Shown piece after piece: positions 37,476 to 49,779 of a stretch of DNA of 64,000 nucleotides. Each line of letters begins with the position of its first letter. Within the stretch, counting starts at the first letter, position 1. Position numbers and translations under genes: made by a program. This DNA comes from Onchocerca volvulus (taxonomy: Eukaryota; Nematoda; Chromadorea; Rhabditida; Onchocercidae): the NCBI GenBank assembly GCA_000499405.2, contig HG738140.1, positions 10,071,560 through 10,135,559 on the forward strand, in the 5' to 3' direction. The notes beneath the pieces are model-generated. The model searched no databases and was not told the DNA's origin. It saw nothing but the letters and a program-made list of their open reading frames with translations.

Positions 37476-38151
37476 ATTTTTTACTCGATACTCTTAAAAT
37501 CTGAAAGTATTTTTAATGTTTTTCATTCTCGCGACTCTATTCATGGTTCATGCTTTAAGATCTGAAACAGTGCGTTTTACAGTCTAAATAGCATGTATAT
37601 AATTCGCCGAATATTTCTAATGATTTATACAGTATATTATTAAAAAACAATATGAAATCAAATGAAATTTTTTAAAACATTTTTGCAGATGATATTTGGA
37701 TTGAATACACAACCAACTCAGAATTAATTAAGAGAGAGACGAGGAAGGAAATATTTGCACGTAGCAAGTAATACATCCATCGAGTGACAACATTACATGT
37801 ATACTTCATTCAAATCAAAACATATACATGAACAAAGGTAACGCCATAGTGTATGTTGACAACATACACATAGTAACCTCTCCTCGAGCTACTTAGACTC
37901 ATCAATGCAAACCGCCCACATACTTCCTAACAGTCTATTAAAGTAAAGGAGTGACAGAAGCCACTTAATTTACTAACGCAAACCGCCCACGCACTTTATA
38001 GCAACCTATTGGAGTGCAGGATGTAGCAGAATGCAATTAGCACATCCCATCAATGGAGATTGCAGAAGAGAGGAGTGGGCAAGAGATAGCTAATTTCAAG
38101 TGAAACGATACGTGGAGGTATTTCCCGGAAAATTAAATTCTAGAAAAGCAA
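37476..38151. promoter_or_regulatory. SGT upstream region with hairpin and 71-bp imperfect repeat
   Basis: A perfect 10-bp inverted repeat around a single base (GTGTATGTTG-A-CAACATACAC) sits at 37849-37869. An imperfect tandem repeat of period 71 follows: gcaaaccgcccac occurs at 37907 and 37978 with related flanks. It lies between the divergent starts of SGT (minus) and a candidate plus-strand gene, so promoter function is plausible. Confidence 0.45.
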
Positions 38152-39771
38152 GATGACGGCAGAAGAAGCACTCTCTACTACTAAAACATTGCTTTCTCTG
38201 GTATCATTCATTAAATGTATGTTAATTAGGATTTTAATGTATTTTAATCTACACATTCTCTAAATGTTATAGTGTATTTAAGATATTTCAACAAGCTGTT
38301 ATGATTGCGATGAGCTATATTCATCATTCAGTACACTGAACTGATTTAAACTAATCTTAATATATATGTAGATTAGATCAATCCAATAGATCTATCATTC
38401 TCGTCCTTTCTTCTAATAAAACTAAAAAATTGGTTTCTTTGTAAACTCCTTTTTGAAGTGGAAGAAAGAAGTAGCAATGAGATTCAGTGGATATTTCTAA
38501 TCTTCTATTGTATTGCATATGTGGCCGTACTTCCATATATTTGTTAACAGTTTACCCATCACTGCATATTTTACATAAAATCCCTACTTATTACTGAAAA
38601 ACAGAACTGAGATGCAGAAAATTATTCAGTCATTACTGGAATCTTCGGCTGATGATAATCCAGAGATGCTTCTCACAATAGGTTTCAGGTGGAAATGATA
38701 TCAATTTTCTGCGATTCCAATGTTTCCCTTCATGCCAAGAAAATGAAATGGAATTACTATTAATCATGAATGTTTCCTGAGAATTTTTGAATTTTGCTTC
38801 AATCTTGCACAAATTTTTATTTATGGTTTTTCTAGCCTTACTAAAAAATTCAAAAAATTTCCTTTTGGATTTTTTTCTTTTATTTTTATTTTTTGTTTTT
38901 TTGAATTTTTTTTAGATCCCAAAAAAAAGTAGTATTACAGAAAATTCCATTAGTAGTACAAAGATACATATATATCAAACATATGGACATTAAAATTAAT
39001 TACTGTACAAATGATAGAAAAGGAATGATAGAAAACTTTTAGAAAACAAATACAATGTACATTCACAATGAAATAATATCACAAAATTGCGAAAGCACCA
39101 AAACTATATAATTTATGATGCGTATAGGGTACTGAATCCTATCATGTTTATTATCCTTCTAAATTTACCGATTGTAATACTCTTCAACTTTTGAAACCAA
39201 AAATAGAAATGCAGCATAGTACAAAAAATTAAACGATAATATGTCAACTGTTTTATGAATTTAATTATCTTATTTGGTTTTTGCGAACATTTTATGCAGA
39301 CTTAATCGCTTTATCAAATACTTGATTATTTATAAAATTAAGGAAGGTAGTTGAATTCTTTTCGTTATGAGCTTCATTGTCTACCTTCATAAAGATAAAA
39401 TGAATGCAAAATGCAAAATGTACCATCAAATATCGCGCTGTCGCTCTGGGACTAAGTCAAATATGTAGCTTACAGATGATGTCTTATGTTTTCACCTGAG
39501 TATATATAGAAGTTGGAAACTTAATTTATGTGAAGGATAAAGAATGCCTTTGAATTTATTGTTTTTCCATTTTTGTTTTCGTATTTAAACTAAAGTAAAT
39601 TCAATTTACTTTAATTTAAACACGAAAACTTTGTTTTCTGTTTGTTTTAATTAAAAAAAAAAGTAAACGCCCACTTTTCAAATGATCACAATGCTTTCAT
39701 CCCGGAAAATGGAGAAGTTATTGACCATGATACTGGAGAATTCAATAATGGTCGTCCCCCAACCAAGTAGT
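38152..39771 (+). CDS. Putative small plus-strand gene between SGT and EFR3
   Basis: Exon-like segments in order are as follows. At 38152 an ATG follows a ttctag acceptor by about 9 nt and reads MTAEEALSTTKTLLSL before a CTCTG|GTATCA donor. At about 38605-38683 (acceptor aaaaacag), TEMQKIIQSLLESSADDNPE then MLLTIG precedes a GT. At about 38915 (acceptor gaattttttttag) a segment opens IPKKSSITENSISSTK. At 39666-39771 the frame NAHFSNDHNAFIPENGEVID then HDTGEFNNGRPPTK ends at TAG. Translations are protein-like and acidic, but phases between segments do not all fit, so exons are missing or some segments are spurious. I recognise no family. It would end about 100 bp from the convergent EFR3 stop. 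Confidence 0.35.
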
Positions 39772-39876
39772 AAAATGGAAAGATACAGGACTCGAGAATA
39801 AGGACAACCAACACAAAAAAAAAAAAAGAAAAAAAAATGCCTGACCCATATAAATTTAAAACTTTCTAGGATGATA

Positions 39877-42800
39877 CTAAAAGACAAAAGATTCAGGTAA
39901 TTTAAGTTCGAAAATATTTTTCGGTTTATTGTAAGATCCGCATTCATTCATACGACTTGCATCATCATTTCGCTGAAGTAATCTTTTCACAGTTCGTGAC
40001 AAATCAACTTCTTCACCTTCTTGATGCATTTCTTCTACAAGTTTATTGAAGTCCTGGTTGCGAAATTTATCCAGGACTTTTTGTGTCCATTCCTATTGAA
40101 AGGACGATATTAAAATTAGACTTGAGTAAGATATTAGAAGATACTGGTTTTTCAAGTGTATTAACAACATTTTCTATTTCTAATTTCTTTTCATGTTGTT
40201 AGAAAGTTGATAATGCTTTTTTATATAAAACCGTCCAACTTTTTGCATTAATATGGCACCACAGAAGTTAACTGCCAAAAAAATCCCACGAAACTTGGAA
40301 GAAACGCAAAGCGAGTGATATATACCTGTTCCCTTTTTTCTTCCTCAATCGGATCAGTTAACATATTCATCTTCTTGCGCAATTCATTAACAGTTGTCGG
40401 GGGAATATCGGATTCTATAATATAGTAATAACATCAAGAAATTAATTTCAGCACGAAACAAAAAATAAATGAATGATGAAAAATTCAAGATTTCGAATAA
40501 AAATAAATTTTCACTACAGTTATTTAAAACTGATGAATGCCTTAACAAAATAGCAACCTTAACATTCTTCTATCAAATTTTGTCAATTAATTTTTTGTAT
40601 GTGCTTGAACTACAAGTAACATTTTCTTTAAGAATAGAGATTCTTACTTCCGCGTGTTGATAGAAAGAGTGTATTTTTTCGAGAAGTTTGAACAGATTCA
40701 GATTGACTCCAATCGATACTTATATCAAGCGAGATTGTATTTTCGTCGATTCCACTATTATCTGTTCCATCAATATTATTCATTTTTTCAGCTTCTCTGA
40801 ATGGCCAATCTTTATTTACTATTATATCACCTGATATTGATGATGCCAGTACTGCGCCTTTTGAAATGAAGGCTACCGTCAGGTTTTTCACATCTTTACC
40901 AGTGGCCTAAAATAAATAATAAAATAATCCAAGTCAGAGAAAATACTCGCTAACAAATACATTCAATAATAATCCAGCAATCCCGAAGTCTATAACTGTC
41001 AAACACACCCATTTCTAGTAAAGCAAAAAAGTATAAAATAATTGCAAATATTTCAAACATCCATTTGCACCTTAAGCATTTCGCTGACGTCATTGATATC
41101 GAAAAGAATTGTTGCATCCTCTTCAAGACAAAGTGCCGCTTGTTCCTCATCGTCACAGCATGCAAGCGGTGCTTTCTTAGGACTCTTTTTATCAGATTGG
41201 GATTCCGGCAAAAGATTCAATGATGGATGGCCTCGTAATGCCCGTTGTTTTACAACCTAAACCAAATGATTTTTTAATTACTTTTTGAATCTTTATGTTA
41301 AACTTAATTTTCGGGCGAAAATATAAATTGCAAGTGCCCTTGAGGTTTACTCGGAAAATTTTATGCACTTAAATTTAAAATATGTAGAAATGTTTCCATG
41401 GTTCAAATTAATGCTTCTAATAAAACTCTTACGCATTTTGTCTTTCCATACTTGAAGCATATACAAAATATCTCTTTAGTAATTTAGAAAGCAAACAAAA
41501 AACTACAGAAATTCATCAGACGCCGAGTCGAAAAAAATATTTTTATTCGAACTTCCTCTTAATTCATATATTTTTTTTGAATCCACGATAATAGTTCCGT
41601 TTTATGCAAATTTTGATTAAAACTAAAATATTTCCAAGATTTTCCATGTAAACCCCTCAAAATAAACTTACTTGCTGAACATGGTGACAAAGAGATGGTA
41701 TGGCCATCAGCTGACTGCTGAAGTTAAGATATTTTGCCACCAAATTATGAATAGCTATACGCTTCGCACCATTAAAATGAAACGAAGATTCTAATGCCAT
41801 TGATTGTAGTGCAAAAGATAATCGGAATAACTGTATCAACATCTAAAATGTACTATGAATCATTATCTTGATTGCATTTTAAATAAAAATGTAAAAATTG
41901 AGTTCAATATTCTAAATAATTTAATATGACCAATGACCATCTATGTAACTAATTTTTCCATTGTTTAAAATGCAATTTCGTAATAAGATCAGCAATCTCC
42001 AAAGTAGTCCAATAAAAGCAAGTGTCTGATACATATCTTTTTTAAAACTGTAAAGTCATAACCAAAAATTAGTAAAACAACTAAATCAGTAGAATTTAAG
42101 CAACAAATCATGAAATATGTAATAATGAAAAGTAAAATCTTACTTCATCAAAACCAATTTCAATGCACAGTAAAGCCATTGTGCAAAGGATTGCATCCAT
42201 ATGTTCTCCTTGCGTTTCATCTTCTGGTATCATCCATACATATCTACAGAGTTTTCATGACCAAAAAAATTTTCTTAAGCCGTCAAAGTATTCTCAATGT
42301 GTAGTTATAAAATAAAAAAATTAGGATATGCGGATAATATTTACGATCCATGAATACGACTCACATACATACTTACTTGTGGAGAGCATTAAGTAAATGA
42401 GGTGCATAGTTTCGCATGATCATTTCATCCGATCTGCTACATTTCTCGAAAGTTAATTGCAAATCAGTAACATCGTTGACGTAAGGTAAGTGCCGTAATA
42501 CTGGCAAATTATCATGCCTGTAAGTAGTTGTCTCTATTCTTTTTCAAGATTAACTGATGATGAAGTCGAAGAAAATAAGCAAACTCTCTTCACATATTGT
42601 AAATCTAGTTTTGCTTAAAGAAAAAACATGAAAATATCCATAATCTACATTTTGCATTTGATACTTGTAGGAAATAAAGCAATTATATTAGAATTCAAAG
42701 TGAAGTGAACTATATAAATAATTTGCAAAATAAACAAATAATAAAAATAAAATATAAACCTATCAAGCAAGGTATGAAAAATGTATTGCGTATCTAAACG

Positions 42801-45800
42801 AACAACAGGATCAGTAGTTAAAGCTAATCGCAATAGTGTATTTGGGAAATTATTACCAAATATTGTTGACATGAAGCCTGTTCGGTATTTTGTTGCTACC
42901 TAAAAATTAAATTTTTATTATTAACTGACGTTAAAACTGAAAATGACATATATTAATGGAATGATTTGAAATCAGAAAAATTTGAAAAATAATTTTAAAA
43001 TGACATGACCGCAAAAATAAAATTAAAGTAACTTCGAAAGTGTTCGAAACTAAAAGATATACCTTTAAGAGTGTTTTAACTAGTACATGCTGTAGAAAAG
43101 TATCACTCGGTTTTAGTGATTGACTGTCTTTCCCAAGATTTGGTATGTTAGCAGATATAAAGAGCATAATTTCTACCTATAAATTGCGAAAAAAAAAAGA
43201 CATTCACTATATTCTTAGCAAAATTTTATAATATCCAATGAATGTTCTGAATTCAAATTTAATTCATAGCTCCTCATGAAAAATAACACTTGTACTGCAA
43301 TTCCAAACGACCACAAATAAATAAGTTTGGAAAATAAAAAATTAAAAAATAATATAATGACATTAAACAAGAAAGCAGGATCTCGAGATTCAGTTTTTGC
43401 AGGAAGTTGAATAAGAAATTCAATTACCTTCTGGTAATCGGGTAATGTGTATGCATAGTCACCCATTGTATTAATCAGCGATTCTTGATATATTTTCTCC
43501 TGATCAACTGATGGACATTCTTCGGTTTGTTGAAATTCAACAGATCGACGTAGGTGCTTCAGTAAAGAATTGAATATACCTGAACTGATATATACAATAT
43601 CTTAAAAATGACAGTAATGAAGCAATTATATTCGTAAAGCGAATAATTGAGGAACTGTGGGATGAAACGTCTTCAACCTATTCTCAAACTTTCAATGAGT
43701 ATAACATTTCAATTGCTTGAATGAAGCGTAGATATGGAATATGTGCTAAAAGTGAGCCATTTCTGATAAACAAATCTGGCGCTGTGGGATGAACCAAAGG
43801 TTGAGTTGGAATTAAGATTTCCATTACTTGTAAGGAACATTTTAATTAGGTTGTTATTTTTGATTTTTCCAATTTTCTGCCAATGATACTTATTTCTCCT
43901 GATGTAAAGTCTTTGCGTTATATCGGATTAATTTCTCAATTTTTTCAAGAAAAAAAAATCATTAAAAACATCGAAAATATGCGTGACAGTGATTCACAGT
44001 TTACAACTAATAATTTTTGATCATTATTGCGACAGCTATGTGTTCATTCCCCATCCGCATTTATTATGGAAATTTAACCTCACTTAAATAAATACAGTCC
44101 GAAAAACTACTGATTCATTTACCTACTATTTTTCATTTTTCAACTCTTTTTTAATATAATTTGGAAGGTGGACTTGAAAAAATCCAATGATTAGGAGTTT
44201 CTATCTCATTTTTCAAAACTTCATTTGAATCTTAAAATTTTCATCTCTTGATTAATCTTTCTTGAGCTTTGAAAGAAACGCAGAAGATTTAAAATAAATG
44301 AAAATATAAATGTAAAATACTAATTTATCAATTTAAAGATGCTATTTATGTCATTTAACTAACCTATCAAAGATGGTCCGATACTAGTATTGGCAATGGA
44401 AACAATGCTTGATAAAACAGTCGCAATACCAATGCGTACAGATGCATTCGAAGTTGACATATTCTCCAAATGAGTTATTAAAGCCTAAAATATTAAAGCA
44501 CAGAACTGAAACAATCGTTTAATTGCAAAAATAAAACAATGATAATAAACAAACATCAGGCATACTTCTCAAATCAATTGACTAGAGTAAATGATAAGAG
44601 CATGAAAAGAGTTTGCAAAGTTACCTGGATGACAAAACTTGGGTCTTTAACACTATACATAATAGCACGGAATGTATAAACCGCGAATATAGGCGGAGGT
44701 TTCCATTTCATATGTAAATCACAATGTTTCAAGACTGGATCCAATACAGAAACTAAGCCAAAAGGTGCTTTTGCCATCAGTTCTCTTTAAGATTTCAAAC
44801 AGGAAATTTTTAAGCGAATTCTTTTTTTAATTTCTTTGCTAATCTATATATTAAACATTTTACTGATATTTCATTGTATACAATGTAAACTTCTGAACTA
44901 AATATCAATTTGATGTAAATGTTAATGAAATATGATTTACGAGTGCATCGAAATATACCGTATAAATTGATCAGCAAGCGCCCTCGGACTATCCGCTACA
45001 CCATCCATTACATAGGGTTGGTCGATTACTGAGAAACGTTTATTATTTTTTTCCTTTGATTCATCTAAAATACCAAAATAAACAAACAATAGCAGATAAC
45101 ATTGCATCTTTGTAATATCTATGCGTCTTGTGATAATCTACTACCTAAGCGAAAGATGTGCAGATAAGATCTAGCGAGGTTCGGAAAAACTGACATTTTT
45201 CTATTACTTTAATGAGTCCCTTGAAATTTCAAATTTTTGAAATTTCTAACAAGAGCATATAAATTTTTACCACCCAAATATACTGAACCACTGCTACTAA
45301 ATATAAAAAGGAAGTTTTAACAAAAAACAGCAAATAGTTTAAAATTTTATAAAAATACTCACCGGAATCTTCTTCTTGAAGATTGAAAAGAATCGAAGGG
45401 ATGATTTTGTCCATATACTGTCTTTCCCATATACTAGTTTGTAGAGGATCGGTCGTTGATTTCCATAAAACACCTACAACAAATTTAAAAAATAATGGAA
45501 ATAAATCAAATTCTCGATTCAGCTAAATATTGTTTTGCTTGTTTTGCTTGCTCTTGAATAAAACTGTTGAAATCTAATACATATTGAAGTAACCTCTTAA
45601 GCCACGTAAGCCAGCATATCGTGCATCTTTTGAAGTTTCACTGTTACTTGCATGACACATTGATGCAAACTTCGAAATGAAGAAATCGTATTCTCGATGG
45701 TAAGCGGGAGTATTTTCTTCGATGTTTGCAAAGTTTACGAACGAATCTATTGCCATTTTCTAGAAAATTCTATGAAACTTGTTTCATAAGTTTGATGAAA

Positions 45801-47050
45801 ATTCTTCAAACAAAGAAAAAAAATGTTTTCCTATAAAATCCGATTCCAAAAATTATATTTGCAAAAACAGCCTTTTAACTATCACCTTTTAAAATAAATT
45901 TTAGTTCGATTTTCTTTTTGTTATCCAATGTAATACTTCCGACTTTATACAATTCTGCTATTAATTTTATATAGAAAATCACACTGAATTGCTTATAAAA
46001 GTTGGACAACGTAGAATAAAACAGAATTGCATTAACTATTCAATTTCGTAAAGAACTCAAGAATCAATTTAAAGTTCAACAGTAAAGGAATAAAAATATC
46101 TAAAATAACATTATATAATTTAAAAATTCAAGAAATGGCTGATGTGAGTATTTTATGGCAATTAGGTGAATAGGCAATCAATGTCAATAGACTAAGCAAA
46201 GTGTTATAATTCCAAATATGCACTATTTAAAAAAATAAAAAAATTCAACCTCCATTTGGAAGTGATTCGTTTCTAATAACTTTTGCAACATTTTAAGAAA
46301 ATGTTCGATAAACTTATTTAAACTCGATAAATCGTGACAACTTTGCAGCAGTTGATCCATTGCCTCTACGGATATCTGAATTCAACAATTTACTAACAAA
46401 TTTCTAAATTTATTGAATTTTCTCTTATTGAAAAAAGTTAGTAAATTAGAAGTTAGAAACAATATTTAATTTAGCAATTCCAAATATTAAATTATGAAAA
46501 GGTTTTCACCGATTCTTGCAACACTGTTCATTTACATAATTCTTCATTAGATAAAAGCACTTGCATTTCCCCCAAAAGAATAGAACTGCGCAACAAAATC
46601 CAGCAAAAAACCCAGCTTACCTTAACTTGGTTGTATTTTTGATGATATAAATCTCTGGATAATCGCGAAACAATATATTCACCAATTTTATCCAATTTTT
46701 CGGGTCGTGATATTGCATAAAATGTTAACTTTTGCATGTTCGAATTGATTAAGCCTTCAGTTAAGGAGCTAGAAAAATAACGATGAATACAGAGAGAAAT
46801 TATGTAAAATGAATTTAGCTAAAGCTAAAGTTTATTTAATATGGTGACAGCTGATAAATTGTTAAATCAAGCATTCAAATTAAAAAACCTCGCTTTGCAA
46901 ATAAATAAGAAATATAACGGTTTTATTCTAATGCTTAAAGCATATTTTGGAACTTTAACAAAATAATCACCTCGGGTAAATGGCATCGACGAGTCGTCGA
47001 TATCGTAGTTTGCACGGGCCACAACAACACAGGAAGGTATCCAGCAACAT
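39877..47050 (-). CDS. efr-3: EFR3 homologue, plasma-membrane anchor of PI4-kinase III-alpha
   Basis: EFR3 is a palmitoylated, helical-repeat protein that recruits the TTC7/FAM126/PI4KIIIalpha complex to the plasma membrane and so maintains PI4P and PIP2. The start at 47050 reads MLLDTFLCCCGPCKLRYRRL then VDAIYPR. The N-terminal Cys cluster (palmitoylation) and basic patch are hallmarks. Exon 2 (acceptor ttttctag) reads MQKLTFYAISRPEKLDKIGE YIVSRL. FVNFANIEENTPAYHREYDF (45660-45740) and MDKIIPSILFNLQEEDSGEY (45350-45414) follow. Later exons include VVRLDTQYIFHTLLDR (42760-42830), an HEAT-like stretch at 41660-41840, the Ser/acid-rich region 40630-40890, and WTQKVLDKFRNQDFNKLVEE near 40040-40090. 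The end is KNIFELKLPESFVF at TAG 39877. Length near 800 residues is as expected. Confidence 0.95.
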
Positions 47051-48418
47051 GATTCACAAAAACTTCTGTAGAAATTAAATAAAACCTGAAACCAGTAATT
47101 TTCGGGCAAGTTTCTCGAGTCTGATCTGAAATAATCGAAAATTGCGATTTCAGGGAATTAATTTCGGATAAGTTATTCTATCGCCAATTATGAATCTAAC
47201 AACAATTTCTATATGGTATAAATCCTACAACAGTATTTATATATGAGTGTCAGTACAAAAAAGTAAAACAAACTTAAAAAAGCGGAAAAAAAATTAAAAA
47301 AAAAATTACTTAAGACAATAAAAGCTATACCTACCAAATATATCAAAAATTAAGAAAAGTTGAAATTTATCAGTTAAACAATTAATAGAATTTTATAGAA
47401 AGCTTAACAGCAATAAAAATGGGAGAAGATAAGACAAAATATTCCAAGAAGCATATGATCTGCCACTAATAACATGTGACTAACATATTCTCCTACCCTT
47501 CCTTTATCTCTTCCTTCATTCTTCCTTTTACTATTTCCATTAAAATGAGAATTACACGAAAATTTGAGAACGAACAAATGCTAAAAATATCTTCAGAAAT
47601 TAGTTTGTATCCTAAAAAGAAGGGATTTTTACTTTTTAAGTTTTGGGACAATAAACACAGTAAAAATTTAATTAGTTGAACAAGAAATAAAAGAGACAGT
47701 AACTTCGAAGGACAAAAGTGATCTTTATCTGAACTTGCTATTAATAAAATAGTTTAATTATCATAGAATATTCGAATATTACCATAATTCATCGGGATAT
47801 TTCTCGTAGTTTTCATTGAACCCGGCATCTCTTCAAGCATAATCTACTTTGGTGCAATCTGTATGTCTTGTATATTCCACTCTTAATTATCTTCTCTTTC
47901 AATTGAGATATTCTCCTTTCTTCCTATTCTTCCTTGATGTCATCTGAGAAGTAGTCACTCAAAATAAAATGACATAAAAGGTCAACTCAGATTACACTAT
48001 TGACAACCCATAACCCCGATTGCTGCATGAGTTTACCCACTAGTTCCAGAATTGTTCATCCATAAGATATAACTTCGTTCTGATGAGATTTCATTTTCGA
48101 TTTATTTTTAATCATTTTGAGCAGAGGAGAGGGGAAGTTCATAATTACGCTTGTTAACTTTGTCATTTTTCTACAGAAGATTTTTTATTATTGCATATTA
48201 CATCATAAAACTAGATTTAATTAACTATTTAATAAATTAATTTGATCATCTATCTATCCTTGTCATCTTTCTTTGTTATTTGCTTTCAATCTTTAGTTGT
48301 TTTTTTTTCTCTCTTTTTCTTTTATATCCACTTTTTTTTTCATCAACTTCCTTTGTGTATATTGTTGAAAAATATTGCATTTCTAATATTTTACTAGTCT
48401 TCAATCATATTCTATTAG
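47051..48418. promoter_or_regulatory. Divergent region upstream of EFR3
   Basis: Probable promoter of EFR3 (minus) and of the plus-strand genes at 48.4-49.8 kb. A plus frame 47476-47679 (RITRKFENEQMLKISSEISL onward) ends near a GTAAAA donor but lacks an acceptor or partner exon, so I leave it uncalled. Elsewhere the sequence is pyrimidine-rich and shows no other structure. Confidence 0.4.
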
Positions 48419-49302
48419 ATGAAATCATCAATAACTTATAGAGCCGATATTTTCGTTGACATAAATGTCATGCCAAGCAATATCCAAATCCAGTGCAATA
48501 TTGCAGGGATTAGAGAAGCAGTTTTCCTTGATTTTTATGAGTGTATTGATTGAAGATATTAGATAAGTTAGTTTTCTTCGTTATCGAAAAGCGTTAGACG
48601 ATGTTATTTTCTGTTGCTTTCATCTTAATGTATATTTGAAAATGATTCAATTTAAATTGGCAAGAAATCGTGAAAGCCACTTGGCGCAACAATTGCAGCG
48701 TTTTCTTTCAAACCTACTTGTTATGCATCTCTGTGAGTAATAGCTAATCAAATATTGAAATAAGAAATCCACTTCTGCTGCGAAATCATTTACGTTCCAA
48801 ATGAGCTTAAAATAAAAAACAAATACACTTTTAAATAGAATGTAAATGTTTTTTGAAACACACTTGTAAATAAAATACGTTTGATCAATAGGATTATATC
48901 TCCTAAGATTGAATAACGAAAAGTTGACATATGCGGTCACTCTGAAAACATATTTCGCTAATAAAGAATAATCTGATTTTAAACTATTGGCAAATAATTT
49001 GTTGTTTCTCACGACAAATACAGTTTTGTTTTTTAAGATTAACTTTCAAACAATACATTTGGACGATGGAGCTATGTTATTCCTTTTAGGGTTAAGGACT
49101 ATGGATGCTTACTTAATTTCGCTTTTGTCCATTTTAATTTATGAACAAATTTCAAATAAGTGTTAACAGTTTTTGCTGATCTGCTATTATTTCCTCTGTT
49201 TTTTGATTTTTGTCGTTGAAAATACTTTTACTTGATATTTGAATTATGAAAATCAGAATGCAAAACATATCTGTTATTTCTAGGGAAATAAAATCTCGTT
49301 GA
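48419..49302 (+). CDS. Putative small gene immediately upstream of RICTOR
   Basis: An ATG at 48419 follows a tctattag acceptor directly. The frame reads MKSSITYRADIFVDINVMPS then NIQIQCNIAGIREAVFLDFY. A 49-nt intron (T|GTATTG to gaaaag|CG) can join LDDVIFCCFHLNVYLKMIQF, which continues FKLARNRESHLAQQLQRFLS to 48732 and a GTGAGT donor. Acceptor ccttttag at 49089 opens LRTMDAYLISLLSILIYEQI in phase, and donor AA|GTGTTA at 49159 joins tttctag|GG at 49284, ending KEIKSR and TGA at 49302. The product is about 110 residues with one hydrophobic segment. The two downstream joins are sound in phase; the first is less sure, and translation could begin at the internal ATG at 48642. No family is recognised. 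Same strand and about 470 bp spacing make an operon with RICTOR conceivable. Confidence 0.4.
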
Positions 49303-49779
49303 AAAAAATGTAATTGAAATCAAGATTTAAAAATAAATTTTGCATTGACAATGAATTGCTGAATACAAGAAATTTAAAATTGATGCGTCCTCGTCCTAAA
49401 GTTTAAATCATGAAAAAAGGCTAGACTTTTGCTTCAAATTTCAAAAAATTTCTGGCGATTGAAGCAATTTTTTTTCTGTTTTCACTATAACTAGAATTTA
49501 TGCTAAATTTCAGCAAATGTAACTCATTGTGACTTTGAATTTGTTCAAAAATTAGTTGTCGAATCGATGACCAAACATAGTCGTTTTTTCTTTTCTTCAA
49601 GAAGTATGAATTTTTTTGTTGATTTGTTTTCAAACTTTTTCATCTAATTCTGCTTATCTCAGATGTGCCATGTTTATTATATCTGATTTTTTAAAAATAC
49701 TGTTATAGTCAAAAAAAAAGAAAAATTTTATTAATTTAAGCAAGAAAAATAAATCAGTCGCAAAGACTGTTCAGAGAAA
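49303..49779. promoter_or_regulatory. Spacer before RICTOR with likely trans-splice acceptor
   Basis: The sequence gactgttcag ends at about 49774, only five bases before the RICTOR ATG at 49780. An acceptor this close to a start codon is typical of spliced-leader addition in nematodes. The minus strand is open over 49633-49421 (IRQLIFEQIQSHNELHLLKF), which I consider a chance frame. Confidence 0.45.

Noticed and set aside
48647..49012. 121-codon minus-strand ORF upstream of RICTOR
   Set aside because: It overlaps the plus-strand exon at 48642-48732, which has a start, protein-like sequence and a GTGAGT donor. The minus frame is Phe/Tyr/Asn-rich like other shadow frames and lacks splice context.
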